A stretch of 34,190 nt of DNA, taken from positions 1 through 34,190 of the forward strand of contig CAIQBY010000058.1 of assembly GCA_903870175.1 (NCBI GenBank), read 5' to 3'. Position numbers and translations under genes: made by a program. This DNA comes from an uncultured Bacteroidota bacterium (GTDB lineage Bacteria > Bacteroidota > Bacteroidia > 2-12-FULL-35-15). Shown one piece after another: positions 1 to 7,442 of the stretch (positions are counted from its first letter, which is position 1; each line of letters begins with the position of its first letter). The notes beneath the pieces were generated by a model. The model was not told the origin of the DNA. It did no database searches and saw only the letters and a program-made list of their open reading frames with translations.

Positions 1-9
1 AACTTTTAT

Positions 10-783
10 TTACAACATCAAAACGCTAATGTTATTTATTATTTCCTTATTTATTTGAACTTCATTTTTTTTTCTGAGTGACTCACCTTTAATTTCTATA
101 CGATAAGCACTGTGCACTATTCTATCTAAAATAGCATCTGCCACTGTTTGTTCACCAATAACTTCATGCCATTTGCTTACAGGAAGCTGTGATGTTATTA
201 TAGTTGCACTTTTCCCGTGACGATCTTCAATAATTTCCATAAGTATATTACGGTTAGTAGTATCTAAAGGTTGTAAGCCAAAATCATCAAGTATAAGTAG
301 ATCCTGACGTTCTATCTTAGCCATTTCTTTTACATAAAGCCCATTGGCTTTGGCCATTTTTAATCGGGAGAATAGTTTGCTTGTATTGGCATACATTACT
401 TTGTAACCAAGTATGCAAGCCTGATTTCCAAGTGCAGTGGCGATATAACTTTTGCCAATACCTGTGCTTCCTGTAATGAAAATATTTTCATATGTCTTGA
501 TGTAAGAACAGTCAGCATAGCGTAAAATTTGATTTTTATCTAAGTTGCGATTGTTGCTATAATGCAACGATTCAATACTTGCATTATAGCGAAAACGAGC
601 GTTTGTAATCAGCCGAAGGGTGGTTCGATTCTGCCTATCATCCCATTCCGACTGAATTAGAAAGGCTACCATTTCATCTGGAGTGTACTTATTCAGTTGT
701 TCATTTTCTAGGCTTGTTGTAAAGGCACGAACCATTCCTGATAATTTCATGTCTTTCATTTGTTTAATTGTTTCTTCGTTCAT
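10..783 (-). CDS. istB: IS21-family helper ATPase IstB
   Basis: This 257-residue protein is the AAA+ helper of IS21 transposition. In the family it assembles on DNA with the IstA transposase and remodels the target. The Walker A motif GSTGIGKS is at about residues 105-112 and the Walker B motif LLILDD at about 162-167. The N-terminal part matches the usual IstB N-terminal helical domain (MVAFLIQSEWDDRQNRT). The length is close to the family norm (about 245-260). It lies 35 bp downstream of istA on the same strand, so the two are probably cotranscribed. No frameshift or premature stop is visible. The family assignment is firm; activity is inferred from intactness. Confidence 0.95.
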   Translation of the reverse strand: MNEETIKQMKDMKLSGMVRAFTTSLENEQLNKYTPDEMVAFLIQSEWDDRQNRTTLRLITNARFRYNASIESLHYSNNRNLDKNQILRYADCSYIKTYENIFITGSTGIGKSYIATALGNQACILGYKVMYANTSKLFSRLKMAKANGLYVKEMAKIERQDLLILDDFGLQPLDTTNRNILMEIIEDRHGKSATIITSQLPVSKWHEVIGEQTVADAILDRIVHSAYRIEIKGESLRKKNEVQINKEIINNISVLML

Positions 784-818
784 TTTGTTTGTTCTTAATT
801 ATTATTAATTGTTTATTG

Positions 819-2369
819 TTATTGATAATATTCTTCTCCTCTGATATTTTCATGGTCAGGAATAGTAAGTTGTTCTTCCTTTTCGGTGTTACTAAACTGG
901 TCCATTCTTGTATCAAGTATATTTTGAATGATTTTGTAATTGTAAATGCCATAATCCAATGCTCTTTGACAAGCGCCAATAAGCCTTTCTTTCCCCACTT
1001 TCTTTTCAAAACTTAATACCCCCATACATGATTTATAACTTTGTTCGGGATGTTTTTTCCTTTCAAGAATATTAGTAATAAACATTTTTACATCCGGGTG
1101 AATGGCTTCAGCCCAGGCTATAAACTTTTCAGGTGTCCATTCGCTTACAAACTTATGAGCAGAGGCTAGATGGTCAGTTACTGTTGTATAATTGTATGGA
1201 CTTTTAATTCGGTCGTGAGAAGCAATCATTTCAAACCGATAGTAAATTTCAACCTTTGTAGGTGAATAAATCACCTTTACCTTCTTGCTGATGTAATTGT
1301 AAGGAACGCTATAATAATGTTTATCTACGCTTAAACAGATGTGTCCGTTTTTCATTACGGTTAAAATCTGCTGTTTCTTAAATTCGTAACGAAAGAGAGG
1401 CAGAGGCATTAATGAAGCTTTTTCAACTTCATCAAACTGCTGCTTTCGTGAAAAACTTCGGCCTTTCATCAGCCTATTATTGTGTAGTTCCAATTCCTGC
1501 CAGACGGCATGATTTAGCTCTTCTAAAGAGAAAAATGTTTTGTTATGAATGACTGTATAGATTCGATTATAAATAATCTTTACAGCTCCTTCTACTAAGG
1601 ATTTATCCCGAGGGCGGTAAGCGCGTGCTGGCAATAACGCTGTTTGGTAATGTTCTGCAAAGTCAGCGAAGGTTTCATTAAGTGTCGGTTCATACTTACT
1701 GCTTTTTGTTACTGCTGACTTTAAATTGTCTGGTACGATTGCTGACGGCACTCCTTGGTAATAATGGAGTGCGTTTTCACAAGCGATGATAAAGTCTTCT
1801 TTCTTTTGACTGGATGTGGCTTCAACATATGTTAGTTGACTTGCTCCAAGTATCGCTACAAACACTTCTGCTGAAAGCAATTCTCCTGTTTCTTTATCAA
1901 CTGTATACAGTTTTTCACCGGCAAAATCAACATACATTTTATCACCCGCTTTATGTATCATGTGCATTAACGGAGATGTTTTCTTGACCCATTTATTATA
2001 ATGGTGATAGAATTGAGTCTTTGCGTAACCAGATGGAAATTGACTCCTGTATAGCTCCCACATCATCTGTAAGGTAACTCCTGTGCGCTTTATTTCTCGT
2101 TCTACTTTTGGTAAGAAAAGTTGAAGGTCTTTTTCCCTTTGTGTTGGAATCAAAGGAACTTCTATACTAAATAGTTTATTTAAATCATGGTCGTTTAACA
2201 AACTCATTTCTGCGCTTGTCATCCGCAAATGATGAAACTGTTGAATGTATTTTGATACTGTGTTACGTGCTACACCTGCCTGTTGACTGATTAACAACTT
2301 GCTTTTCCCTTGGGTGTGCATCCTGAGCACTTGACGAATTTTATTCATATCGATAGTTTTGTTTGCCAT
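819..2369 (-). CDS. istA: IS21-family transposase IstA
   Basis: This 516-residue transposase cuts and joins the IS ends. An N-terminal helix-turn-helix is visible around residues 20-45 (LLISQQAGVARNTVSKYIQQ). The DDE integrase core follows, with candidate catalytic residues D148 (YVDFAG), D214 (IVPDNLKSAV) and E260 (KSLVEGAVK). The C-terminal beta-rich region (DKHYYSVPYNYISKKVKVIY) is typical of IstA. The chosen start ATG gives MANKTIDMNK and faces the terminal repeats. The gene is full length and intact, and precedes istB in the same transcription unit. Confidence 0.95.
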   Translation of the reverse strand: MANKTIDMNKIRQVLRMHTQGKSKLLISQQAGVARNTVSKYIQQFHHLRMTSAEMSLLNDHDLNKLFSIEVPLIPTQREKDLQLFLPKVEREIKRTGVTLQMMWELYRSQFPSGYAKTQFYHHYNKWVKKTSPLMHMIHKAGDKMYVDFAGEKLYTVDKETGELLSAEVFVAILGASQLTYVEATSSQKKEDFIIACENALHYYQGVPSAIVPDNLKSAVTKSSKYEPTLNETFADFAEHYQTALLPARAYRPRDKSLVEGAVKIIYNRIYTVIHNKTFFSLEELNHAVWQELELHNNRLMKGRSFSRKQQFDEVEKASLMPLPLFRYEFKKQQILTVMKNGHICLSVDKHYYSVPYNYISKKVKVIYSPTKVEIYYRFEMIASHDRIKSPYNYTTVTDHLASAHKFVSEWTPEKFIAWAEAIHPDVKMFITNILERKKHPEQSYKSCMGVLSFEKKVGKERLIGACQRALDYGIYNYKIIQNILDTRMDQFSNTEKEEQLTIPDHENIRGEEYYQ

Positions 2370-2453
2370 AATGATTACTTTTGTAATGGAAGTTTATTCC
2401 AACAAGGTAAAAATTATGTCAACTATCGTAACTTTTTCTAGCTTCTTATACGG

Positions 2454-2634
2454 TGCTCAATTTGCTCCGAAACGGAGTGCTCAATTTACTCCGAATTACA
2501 CTGCTCACTTTAAACCGAAATACTATGCTCAATTTGTCCGAAATCTCCAATCAATTATTGTAACTAATAAAGAGCTTAACTTTTACTACTCAATTTGCTC
2601 CGAAATGATATGCTCAATTACACCGAAAATATCC
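2454..2634. repeat. IS21 right-terminal multiple repeats
   Basis: Four motif copies start at 2454, 2478, 2502 and 2526 with an exact 24-nt spacing. Two more start near 2588 and 2611. The core is TGCTCAATTTnCTCCGAAA with variation. IS21 elements carry several repeated transposase-binding sites inside each terminus, and this arrangement fits. The outermost copy ends in GAAAATATCC at 2634, which I take as the IS edge. An ORF can be read across this region, but it is repeat-driven and I do not regard it as a gene. Confidence 0.8.
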
Positions 2635-2679
2635 ATTTAATCGCTAATAACTTTAATTTGTTTTACTAAATCTCAATTT

Positions 2680-3306
2680 TTGAAACTTGAAGGAGCCAAG
2701 ATTATAGTGAGCAATCAATTAATTATGAAACTACATCAAAACAAAGAAGTATTCAAAGAAACAATAATGTCAACCGCTAAATATTTTGATATTTATTTTG
2801 GGAGAGTAGAAAGTGATTATTGGATTACTTATGTTCTAAATAATATTGCTTTATCAAAGCATCAAGACATTGTTGTTCTTGCGCGAGGTACTGCCATTTC
2901 AAAAGGATTTAACACAATAAATTTATTTTTAGTTGATATTGATCTTGAGATTATTCAGCCAGAACAAACGCCTACACTTGAAGTTAAAAATTTACTGCAT
3001 GAAATTGAAATAGAAATCACGACAGGGCTTTCAGAAAAGATAGTTACTTATATAACAAATATAGGACCTGATTTCCGGAACACTGTATTTGAATATTCAA
3101 GCTTAATTGATAATAGCGATTTTGGAATGGTAAATAATCAATTATTGATCGAAATAAAATCAAATTCAACACCTAATACTTTTAAGAAAATGCCTATTCA
3201 AAGTTTTATAACTGAATATCTATTGGCAAATGGGCACATAAAGGAAATTGATCTTTATGAAATGAAACCATTTTACTTGAATACTCTTATAGGTTTTGCA
3301 CTTTAA
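2680..3306 (+). CDS. hypothetical protein, possibly 5'-truncated by the IS
   Basis: I do not recognise this 208-residue protein. It is soluble in appearance, without signal peptide or membrane segments, and mildly acidic with mixed alpha/beta character. The frame is open leftward to about the IS edge at 2641. The first possible start is a TTG at 2680 and the first ATG is at 2725 (MKLHQNKEVF). The weak start, together with the adjacent IS terminus, suggests that the original 5' end was removed by the IS insertion. It converges with the sigma-factor stub 12 bp away. It may therefore be a relic instead of a working gene. Confidence 0.55.
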   Translation: MKLEGAKIIVSNQLIMKLHQNKEVFKETIMSTAKYFDIYFGRVESDYWITYVLNNIALSKHQDIVVLARGTAISKGFNTINLFLVDIDLEIIQPEQTPTLEVKNLLHEIEIEITTGLSEKIVTYITNIGPDFRNTVFEYSSLIDNSDFGMVNNQLLIEIKSNSTPNTFKKMPIQSFITEYLLANGHIKEIDLYEMKPFYLNTLIGFAL

Positions 3307-3317
3307 TAGGAACATAT

Positions 3318-3518
3318 TCACTGTAAATAAGATTTTAATATTTTTGTTTTCGAAGACTGACGTAATCTTATTATTGCTCTATCCTTTATCTGTCTGATAC
3401 GCTCTCTTGTCAGATTAAGTTTTGTTCCAATTTCATCATTAGATAAATTATTATTAATTCCAATTCCGAAAAACATCCTTAAAATCTCTTGTTCCTTTGA
3501 TGATAAGGTGGAAAGGCG
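3318..3518 (-). pseudogene. C-terminal stub of an RpoD/SigA-type sigma factor (region 4)
   Basis: On the minus strand 66 codons read from RLSTLSSKEQEILRMFFGIG through LTRERIRQIKDRAI to a stop at 3318-3320. This is region 4 of a sigma-70-family factor, the domain that contacts the -35 element, including the helix-turn-helix signature LTRERIRQIK. Regions 1-3 are missing. The similarity stops exactly where a 33-bp relic of an IS21 end begins (3518). Upstream sequence does not continue the sigma reading frame. It is therefore a disrupted gene, with no start codon or promoter visible. Confidence 0.85.
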
Positions 3519-3550
3519 GATATTTCGGTGTAATTGAGCATATCATTTCG
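3518..3550 (-). repeat. solo inverted copy of the IS21 outer terminus
   Basis: The segment GGATATTTCGGTGTAATT... to ...TATCATTTCG is the reverse complement of 2601-2634 with one T missing. It is in inverted orientation, with its outer edge facing the sigma stub. Sequence to the right (after 3550) does not match the inner part of the IS, so only the tip of a second copy remains, or a left end followed by a deletion. Confidence 0.8.
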
Positions 3551-3692
3551 ATAAAATCTCTGGAAATACACACTGTATTCATTTCCCAACTTTTTAGTAT
3601 AAAAGTGATAATGGTTATTATAATACAAATTGAAATTTTTTAATAATCAAAGAAGTTGAGAATTTCCAACCAATGCAAAATTATTGAATTCC
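3551..3692. other. spacer without recognisable gene
   Basis: This AT-rich stretch lies between the IS-end relic and the Cys-rich gene. I see no coding frame continuing the sigma factor and no clear terminator. It may be the scar of an internal IS deletion. Confidence 0.4.
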
Positions 3693-4106
3693 TCACCTCT
3701 CTACCAGCCATGACATAACACTATTTCGCGTTATTGTATTTTCACCAATTTGCATTGATTCATAAATCTTCATTTCCTTTAATGATTTTAATGTGATATT
3801 AATATTCATTTCAGAGAAGTATTGTTGGACATTTCTGCAGCCCACAATTTTTTCGCTTTTACGTTTTTTTGCTTTTGAATTTTGAATTCCGTTAAAATCA
3901 CGTGATTTTTCCGTGACTTTTCTGTGATAATCACGTTTTTCATTTATTTCAATTTCTTTCCGCTTTAAATATGCATTGTGCCGACAGAGGCCGGAACAAT
4001 ATTTTGCTGTTTTATATTTTGCATATGATTTCGTATTACACCAATTGCAATAAAATGCTGTAATTTTTGCGTTGTGGGGATAATTCTCTTTAGTTAATGT
4101 TGGCAT
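3693..4106 (-). CDS. Cys-rich putative zinc-binding protein of the integrative element
   Basis: This 137-residue basic protein is not assigned to a named family. An N-terminal treble-clef-like pattern is visible: FYCNWCNTKSY (CxxC) followed by KYCSGLCRHNAY (CxxxC), both within residues 18-45, likely binding one zinc ion. A Lys/Arg-rich linker follows. The C-terminus (LKSLKEMKIYESMQIGENTI, then TRNSVMSWL) resembles the wing and last helix of excisionase or MerR-type DNA-binding domains. It is transcribed divergently from the MerR-like gene at 4211 across a 104-bp spacer. A role as regulator or directionality factor of the neighbouring recombinase is inference. Confidence 0.7.
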   Translation of the reverse strand: MPTLTKENYPHNAKITAFYCNWCNTKSYAKYKTAKYCSGLCRHNAYLKRKEIEINEKRDYHRKVTEKSRDFNGIQNSKAKKRKSEKIVGCRNVQQYFSEMNINITLKSLKEMKIYESMQIGENTITRNSVMSWLVER

Positions 4107-4186
4107 TTGTATTTCTTATTAATTAATAACAGTGCAAAATTACAAAATATTATTAATACCATAGTGGGTATATCTAATATATTGTA

Positions 4187-4194
4187 TATATTTG
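4187..4194 (+). promoter_or_regulatory. candidate Bacteroidota -7 box
   Basis: TATATTTG matches the Bacteroidota -7 consensus TAnnTTTG exactly and lies 17 bp before the ATG at 4211. A clear -33 TTG is not visible at the usual distance. The site falls in the divergent spacer shared with the Cys-rich gene. Confidence 0.5.
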
Positions 4195-4210
4195 CATTCA
4201 AATAAAAACT

Positions 4211-5218
4211 ATGAGTGCTACAAAAAATTCAGAAAGTTTCCTAAAAGCCCTTTCAAAAATGGATTTCGCGGATTATTTCCCGCAATATACTGCCTTGTCA
4301 AAAAAGCAGTTTTTAAATCGGGACCTTAAAATATCTCCAAGGTTGCATCAACAATGGAAAGAATTAGGAATTACACCTTCCGTTGAAACGGCAACATCTA
4401 AAGGCGTCAAGCGAGAATGGGTAAAGCTTGATTTTGTTGAATTCCTATGGATGAAAATTGTCATTTCGCTCCGGGAATTAGGATATCCTTATGAAGATAT
4501 TAAGAAGGCAAAGGAATTTCTGTTTACCCCACACGATCTCGGCATATCTATGGATAGAGCGAAAGAAGATCCTGAACTTATAAATGGCTTGTTAGACCAT
4601 TATACCAAAAACACTCAGTCAGATGAAATGAAAACTGTTCTGATTGAGGCGCTCAAGAATCCTGTAATTATTGATAAAATAAGTAGTCTCTTCTCTAAAC
4701 AGAGACCTTTGCTTGAGTTGATTGTTTTTGAAGCGATAGACAAAAAAAAATCAGAAATAGGCATAGGTTTTTTTGAGAAAGGGGAATGCCTTCCCTTTCA
4801 ATGGGATTTACTAGTCACTTTTGACAAATGGGGGGCTGGTATAAATAAAGATGATGTATTGAACAACACCATTAGAAAACCACACATTTATATTTCCGTT
4901 ACAAAATTCATCATTGATTTTATTGCAGAAGATGATAAACGAGGGCGGGAACTAATATTTTCCATACTTAACGAAGAAGAGAAAATGCTATTAAGGGAAT
5001 TGAAAAATAAGGATTATAAAAATATTACCCTCAATTACGATAAAGGAACCGATACTAAAATTATCAAAACAGAGCGGGAGAAGAAAATAAAGGAATCGGA
5101 GATAAAGGACTTTATTAAGAATATTGTATTTGCTCCCAATTGCAAGACAACTTATACAAAAACAATAAAAGGAGATTTAATAATAAACACGATTAGCACA
5201 AAAAAATTAAATACGTGA
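4211..5218 (+). CDS. MerR-like HTH regulator of the integrative element
   Basis: This 335-residue protein has a winged-helix domain of the MerR type near residues 30-100. A DNA-reading part (KISPRLHQQWKELGITP) is followed by KREWVKLDFVEFLWMKIVIS and the helix LRELGYPYEDIKKAKEFLF, the order seen in MerR family N-termini. The remaining 230 residues are alpha-rich with a Lys/Glu-rich tail and match no domain I know. It stands upstream of the small ORF and the serine recombinase on the same strand, so it probably controls element integration or excision. I see no ligand-binding Cys or His cluster. The DNA-binding assignment is good; the target is inferred. Confidence 0.75.
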   Translation: MSATKNSESFLKALSKMDFADYFPQYTALSKKQFLNRDLKISPRLHQQWKELGITPSVETATSKGVKREWVKLDFVEFLWMKIVISLRELGYPYEDIKKAKEFLFTPHDLGISMDRAKEDPELINGLLDHYTKNTQSDEMKTVLIEALKNPVIIDKISSLFSKQRPLLELIVFEAIDKKKSEIGIGFFEKGECLPFQWDLLVTFDKWGAGINKDDVLNNTIRKPHIYISVTKFIIDFIAEDDKRGRELIFSILNEEEKMLLRELKNKDYKNITLNYDKGTDTKIIKTEREKKIKESEIKDFIKNIVFAPNCKTTYTKTIKGDLIINTISTKKLNT

Positions 5219-5219
5219 A

Positions 5220-5274
5220 ACTGCACACCACAGACCATAGCAAACAACAATGCTTTTTTACTGCACATCACAGA
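5220..5274. repeat. 40-bp-spaced direct repeat between regulator and recombinase genes
   Basis: ACTGCACACCACAGA (5220-5234) recurs as ACTGCACATCACAGA (5260-5274), 14 of 15 bases identical and starting exactly 40 bp apart. It fills the short spacer between the MerR-like gene and the next ORF, where an operator for that operon would be expected. Confidence 0.45.
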
Positions 5275-5297
5275 AGAGAGCGAAGTAGCTATTTTAA

Positions 5298-5552
5298 ATG
5301 TCAAACCAAAATAATGTAAAAAAATACAAAAGATTAACAAAAGAAGAATTAAGAAATTGTAAAGGATTAGAAAATTATTCGGATGAGCAAGCTGAAGAAG
5401 CTATCCAAACAATAGAGAAATTATCTATTCTGTTTTATGAGCTCTACAAAAAGGAAAAACAAACATCTGAAGAAAAAATAAACAGAAATCACAAATTAAA
5501 ATATGATAAAGATGAAGGAAAAGAAAATATCAAAAAACGAAATGTTGCTTAA
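5298..5552 (+). CDS. small recombinase-associated protein
   Basis: This 84-residue, highly charged protein begins MSNQNNVKKYKRLTKEELRN and contains a predicted helix (EQAEEAIQTIEKLSILFYEL). It ends in a Lys-rich tail that overlaps the start of the recombinase by about 50 bp in another frame, which implies translational coupling. Small ORFs of this kind are often found just upstream of Bacteroidota serine recombinases, as I recall, and may assist or regulate them. No enzymatic motif is visible. The gene is credible from its context and amino-acid composition; its function is unknown. Confidence 0.7.
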   Translation: MSNQNNVKKYKRLTKEELRNCKGLENYSDEQAEEAIQTIEKLSILFYELYKKEKQTSEEKINRNHKLKYDKDEGKENIKKRNVA

Positions 5553-7404
5553 TCAGTTTGCCAAGGGTAAAAGCAATGACGCTAAAATAATCGGTGTTCA
5601 AAATTGTGTAATATACACAAGGGTTAGTTCCAAGGAGCAGATGGATACCAACCAAAGTCTGGAATGGCAGAAAAAGTTCTGTACAGAATATGCACAAAAA
5701 AATCAATTTGTCATCAAAGGTTACTTTGGAGGAACATTTGAGAGTGCAAAGAGTGATGAGCGAAAAGAATTCAACCGCATGCTCAATTTTGTTAAAGCGA
5801 GTAAAGCAAAGATCTCATTTATCTTAGTATATAGCCTTGATCGTTTCAGCAGAACGGGAGATAGTGCAATTTATATCGCAAGTGAACTGAAGAAAACCGG
5901 AGTAAATATTGTTGCTGTTACCCAACCAATAGATACTAATTCTCATTCAGGAACCCTTCAACAGAACATCCAATTTATTTTCGGAAAATACGACAATGAC
6001 TTGCGCAGACAGAAGACTATTGACGGAATGCGTGAAAAATTGTTGAGGGGAGAATGGATTGGTCCTGCACCAACTGGCTATTCATTTGTTAAGGGTGCCG
6101 TAAAGCAAACCATTATAATAAATGAAAAGGGGGAGTTAATAAACCTAGCTTTTAATTGGCGTGCAAAGGGAATGACCTATGAGCAAATTATTGGGAAGTT
6201 GAATGGATTGGGTATGAAAATGGCAAAACAGACATTGACGGAAATTTTTAGGAATCCTTTCTATTGTGGTTTTATGGCGCATAATTTACTCAATGGCGAG
6301 GTCATCAAAGGGAATCATCCTGCATTGATTGAACAGAGTTTATTTTTAAGAGCAAATGAGCAAAAGAAAACAGATGGGTACAGTAGTCATAAGGCGAATG
6401 ATTATCTTCCGTTAAAGATTTTTGTAAAGGATGCGGATAGTGGTGCTCCCTTTACAGGCTATTTAGTAAAGAAGAAAGGCCTTTACTATTATAAAGTGAA
6501 CAGAACAGGGGTAAAAATAAATCGGAGTGTTAAAATAATGCACGACAGGTTTAAGGATTTACTTAAGGCATATACAATTGATTCCACTTTTATAGAACCG
6601 TTGAGCATTCAATTGGGGTATACTTGGCAAAATTTAACAGAAAGCAATACCAGCGAGAAAAAAATGCTTGGTTTAAAACTAAACGAAGTGGAGGCTGAAT
6701 TTTACAACTTGAGAAAAAGACATGCCCTAGGAAATGTAAGTTTTGATATTTACGAGGAATTTTCGGCAGAAATGAATGCAAAAAAAGAGTCCATTTTGAA
6801 ACAAATTGAATCACTCGAAAAAAAATTATCGAACCCTAAAGAACTGATAAATTACTCTCTTAAATTAGCTTCAAACCTCGCTCCTATATGGGAGTCTGGA
6901 GATTTCTACCAAAAACAGATTTTGCAAAATACCTTATTTCCGAACGGTTTGGTATATGATGCTAAAAAAGATAATTATCGAACCCCGGTTGTAAATTCAG
7001 TGATCCTCTGTATTGCTGATTTAGCAAGGGATTTGGAGAAAAATAAAAGCCGAACTTCTCAAAATTTCTTCGAAAAGTCCGGCTCTGTACCCGGGATCGG
7101 ACTTGAACCGATACGTCCGCAATGGACACAGGATTTTAAGTCCTGCGTGTCTACCAATTCCACCACCTGGGCATTTTTTCTCGGCAGTCAAAAAAAATCC
7201 TCCTCTTATTCAGAGAAGGTATTCTCTTGGAGCGAAAGACGGGGTTCGAACCCGCGACCTCGACCTTGGCAAGGTCGCGCTCTACCAACTGAGCTACTTT
7301 CGCTTGAATTTCGGACTGCAAAAGTAAGTAAATTTTTAAACCGACAAAATTATTTCTGTAAAATCGTAAAATTAATGTTGATAAATATCATATTCTTTAA
7401 TTAA
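5503..7404 (+). CDS. large serine recombinase (element integrase) with junction-encoded C-terminus
   Basis: The 633-codon frame encodes a serine site-specific recombinase. The resolvase catalytic domain begins with CVIYTRVSSKEQ (R40 and nucleophile S42) and includes YSLDRFSR. A recombinase domain follows (LLRGEWIGPAPTGY, and later RNPFYCGFMAH). A coiled-coil-like segment is at about 390-450 (LKLNEVEAEFYNLRKRHALG). Recognisable recombinase sequence ends near residue 515-525. The last 100 or so codons are read antisense through a terminator and two tRNA genes (GIGLEPIRPQWTQ comes from tRNA-Leu), so they are not a protein domain. The natural C-terminus must differ when the element is excised. 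The start is uncertain among M1, M4 and M14. It integrates or excises the element at the tRNA-Leu locus, by inference. Confidence 0.88.
   Translation: MIKMKEKKISKNEMLLNQFAKGKSNDAKIIGVQNCVIYTRVSSKEQMDTNQSLEWQKKFCTEYAQKNQFVIKGYFGGTFESAKSDERKEFNRMLNFVKASKAKISFILVYSLDRFSRTGDSAIYIASELKKTGVNIVAVTQPIDTNSHSGTLQQNIQFIFGKYDNDLRRQKTIDGMREKLLRGEWIGPAPTGYSFVKGAVKQTIIINEKGELINLAFNWRAKGMTYEQIIGKLNGLGMKMAKQTLTEIFRNPFYCGFMAHNLLNGEVIKGNHPALIEQSLFLRANEQKKTDGYSSHKANDYLPLKIFVKDADSGAPFTGYLVKKKGLYYYKVNRTGVKINRSVKIMHDRFKDLLKAYTIDSTFIEPLSIQLGYTWQNLTESNTSEKKMLGLKLNEVEAEFYNLRKRHALGNVSFDIYEEFSAEMNAKKESILKQIESLEKKLSNPKELINYSLKLASNLAPIWESGDFYQKQILQNTLFPNGLVYDAKKDNYRTPVVNSVILCIADLARDLEKNKSRTSQNFFEKSGSVPGIGLEPIRPQWTQDFKSCVSTNSTTWAFFLGSQKKSSSYSEKVFSWSERRGSNPRPRPWQGRALPTELLSLEFRTAKVSKFLNRQNYFCKIVKLMLINIIFFN
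7041..7084 (-). terminator. rho-independent terminator of the tRNA-Leu/Gly unit
   Basis: On the minus strand AGCCGGACTT pairs with AAGTTCGGCT through a 17-nt loop and is followed by TTTTATTTTT. One pair is G-U in minus-strand RNA but would be A-C in plus-strand RNA, so it works leftward. It starts 4 bp after the tRNA-Leu 3' end and lies inside the recombinase reading frame. Confidence 0.75.
7088..7172 (-). tRNA. tRNA-Leu(UAA)
   Basis: This 85-nt class II tRNA starts GCCCAGGTGGTGGAATTGG. The anticodon stem-loop CAGGACTTAAAATCCTG gives anticodon UAA. A variable arm and the T-arm (ATCGG, TTCAAGT, CCGAT) are present. The acceptor stem pairs GCCCAGG with CCCGGGT, giving a G1-U72 wobble and an A5-C68 mismatch. 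No CCA is encoded. It lies downstream of tRNA-Gly in the same leftward unit and is the likely integration site of the serine-recombinase element. Confidence 0.93.
7231..7303 (-). tRNA. tRNA-Gly(GCC)
   Basis: This 73-nt tRNA has the acceptor stem GCGAAAG paired with CTTTCGC and the D-arm AGCTCAGTTGGTAGAGC. The anticodon stem-loop CGACCTTGCCAAGGTCG gives anticodon GCC, and the T-loop is TTCGAAC. All stems pair. It is 58 bp upstream of tRNA-Leu in the same direction, so the two form one transcription unit. No CCA is encoded. Confidence 0.96.
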
Positions 7405-7411
7405 ATTTTGT
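7379..7411 (+). promoter_or_regulatory. candidate promoter of the TerB-like gene
   Basis: TTG at 7379-7381 and TTAAATTTTG at 7402-7411 resemble the Bacteroidota -33 TTG and -7 TAnnTTTG boxes, the latter with one extra base. The distance to the ATG at 7443 is about 30 bp. Support is modest. Confidence 0.35.
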
Positions 7412-7442
7412 CCGTACATTTAAACATTCAAATAAAACAACA

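Larger units (their letters stand above)
1..2634 (-). mobile_element. IS21-family insertion sequence, left end outside window
   Basis: The element consists of istB (10-783), istA (819-2369) and a repeat-rich right terminus ending about 2634. Both genes read leftward, with istA upstream of istB as is normal for IS21. The right end holds six copies of a motif beginning TGCTCAATTT and containing CCGAAA, resembling the multiple transposase sites typical of this family. The left inverted repeat should lie just before position 1, so the target duplication cannot be checked. Both genes look intact, so the copy may be active. Confidence 0.9.

Noticed and set aside
2359-2640. 93-codon frame over the IS terminus
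   Set aside because: It arises from the 24-nt repeats of the IS21 end, with no family resemblance.
7103-7327. 74-codon frame over the tRNA region
   Set aside because: It reads antisense through both tRNAs (QGRALP and GVRTRDL type strings are familiar artefacts of such reading).
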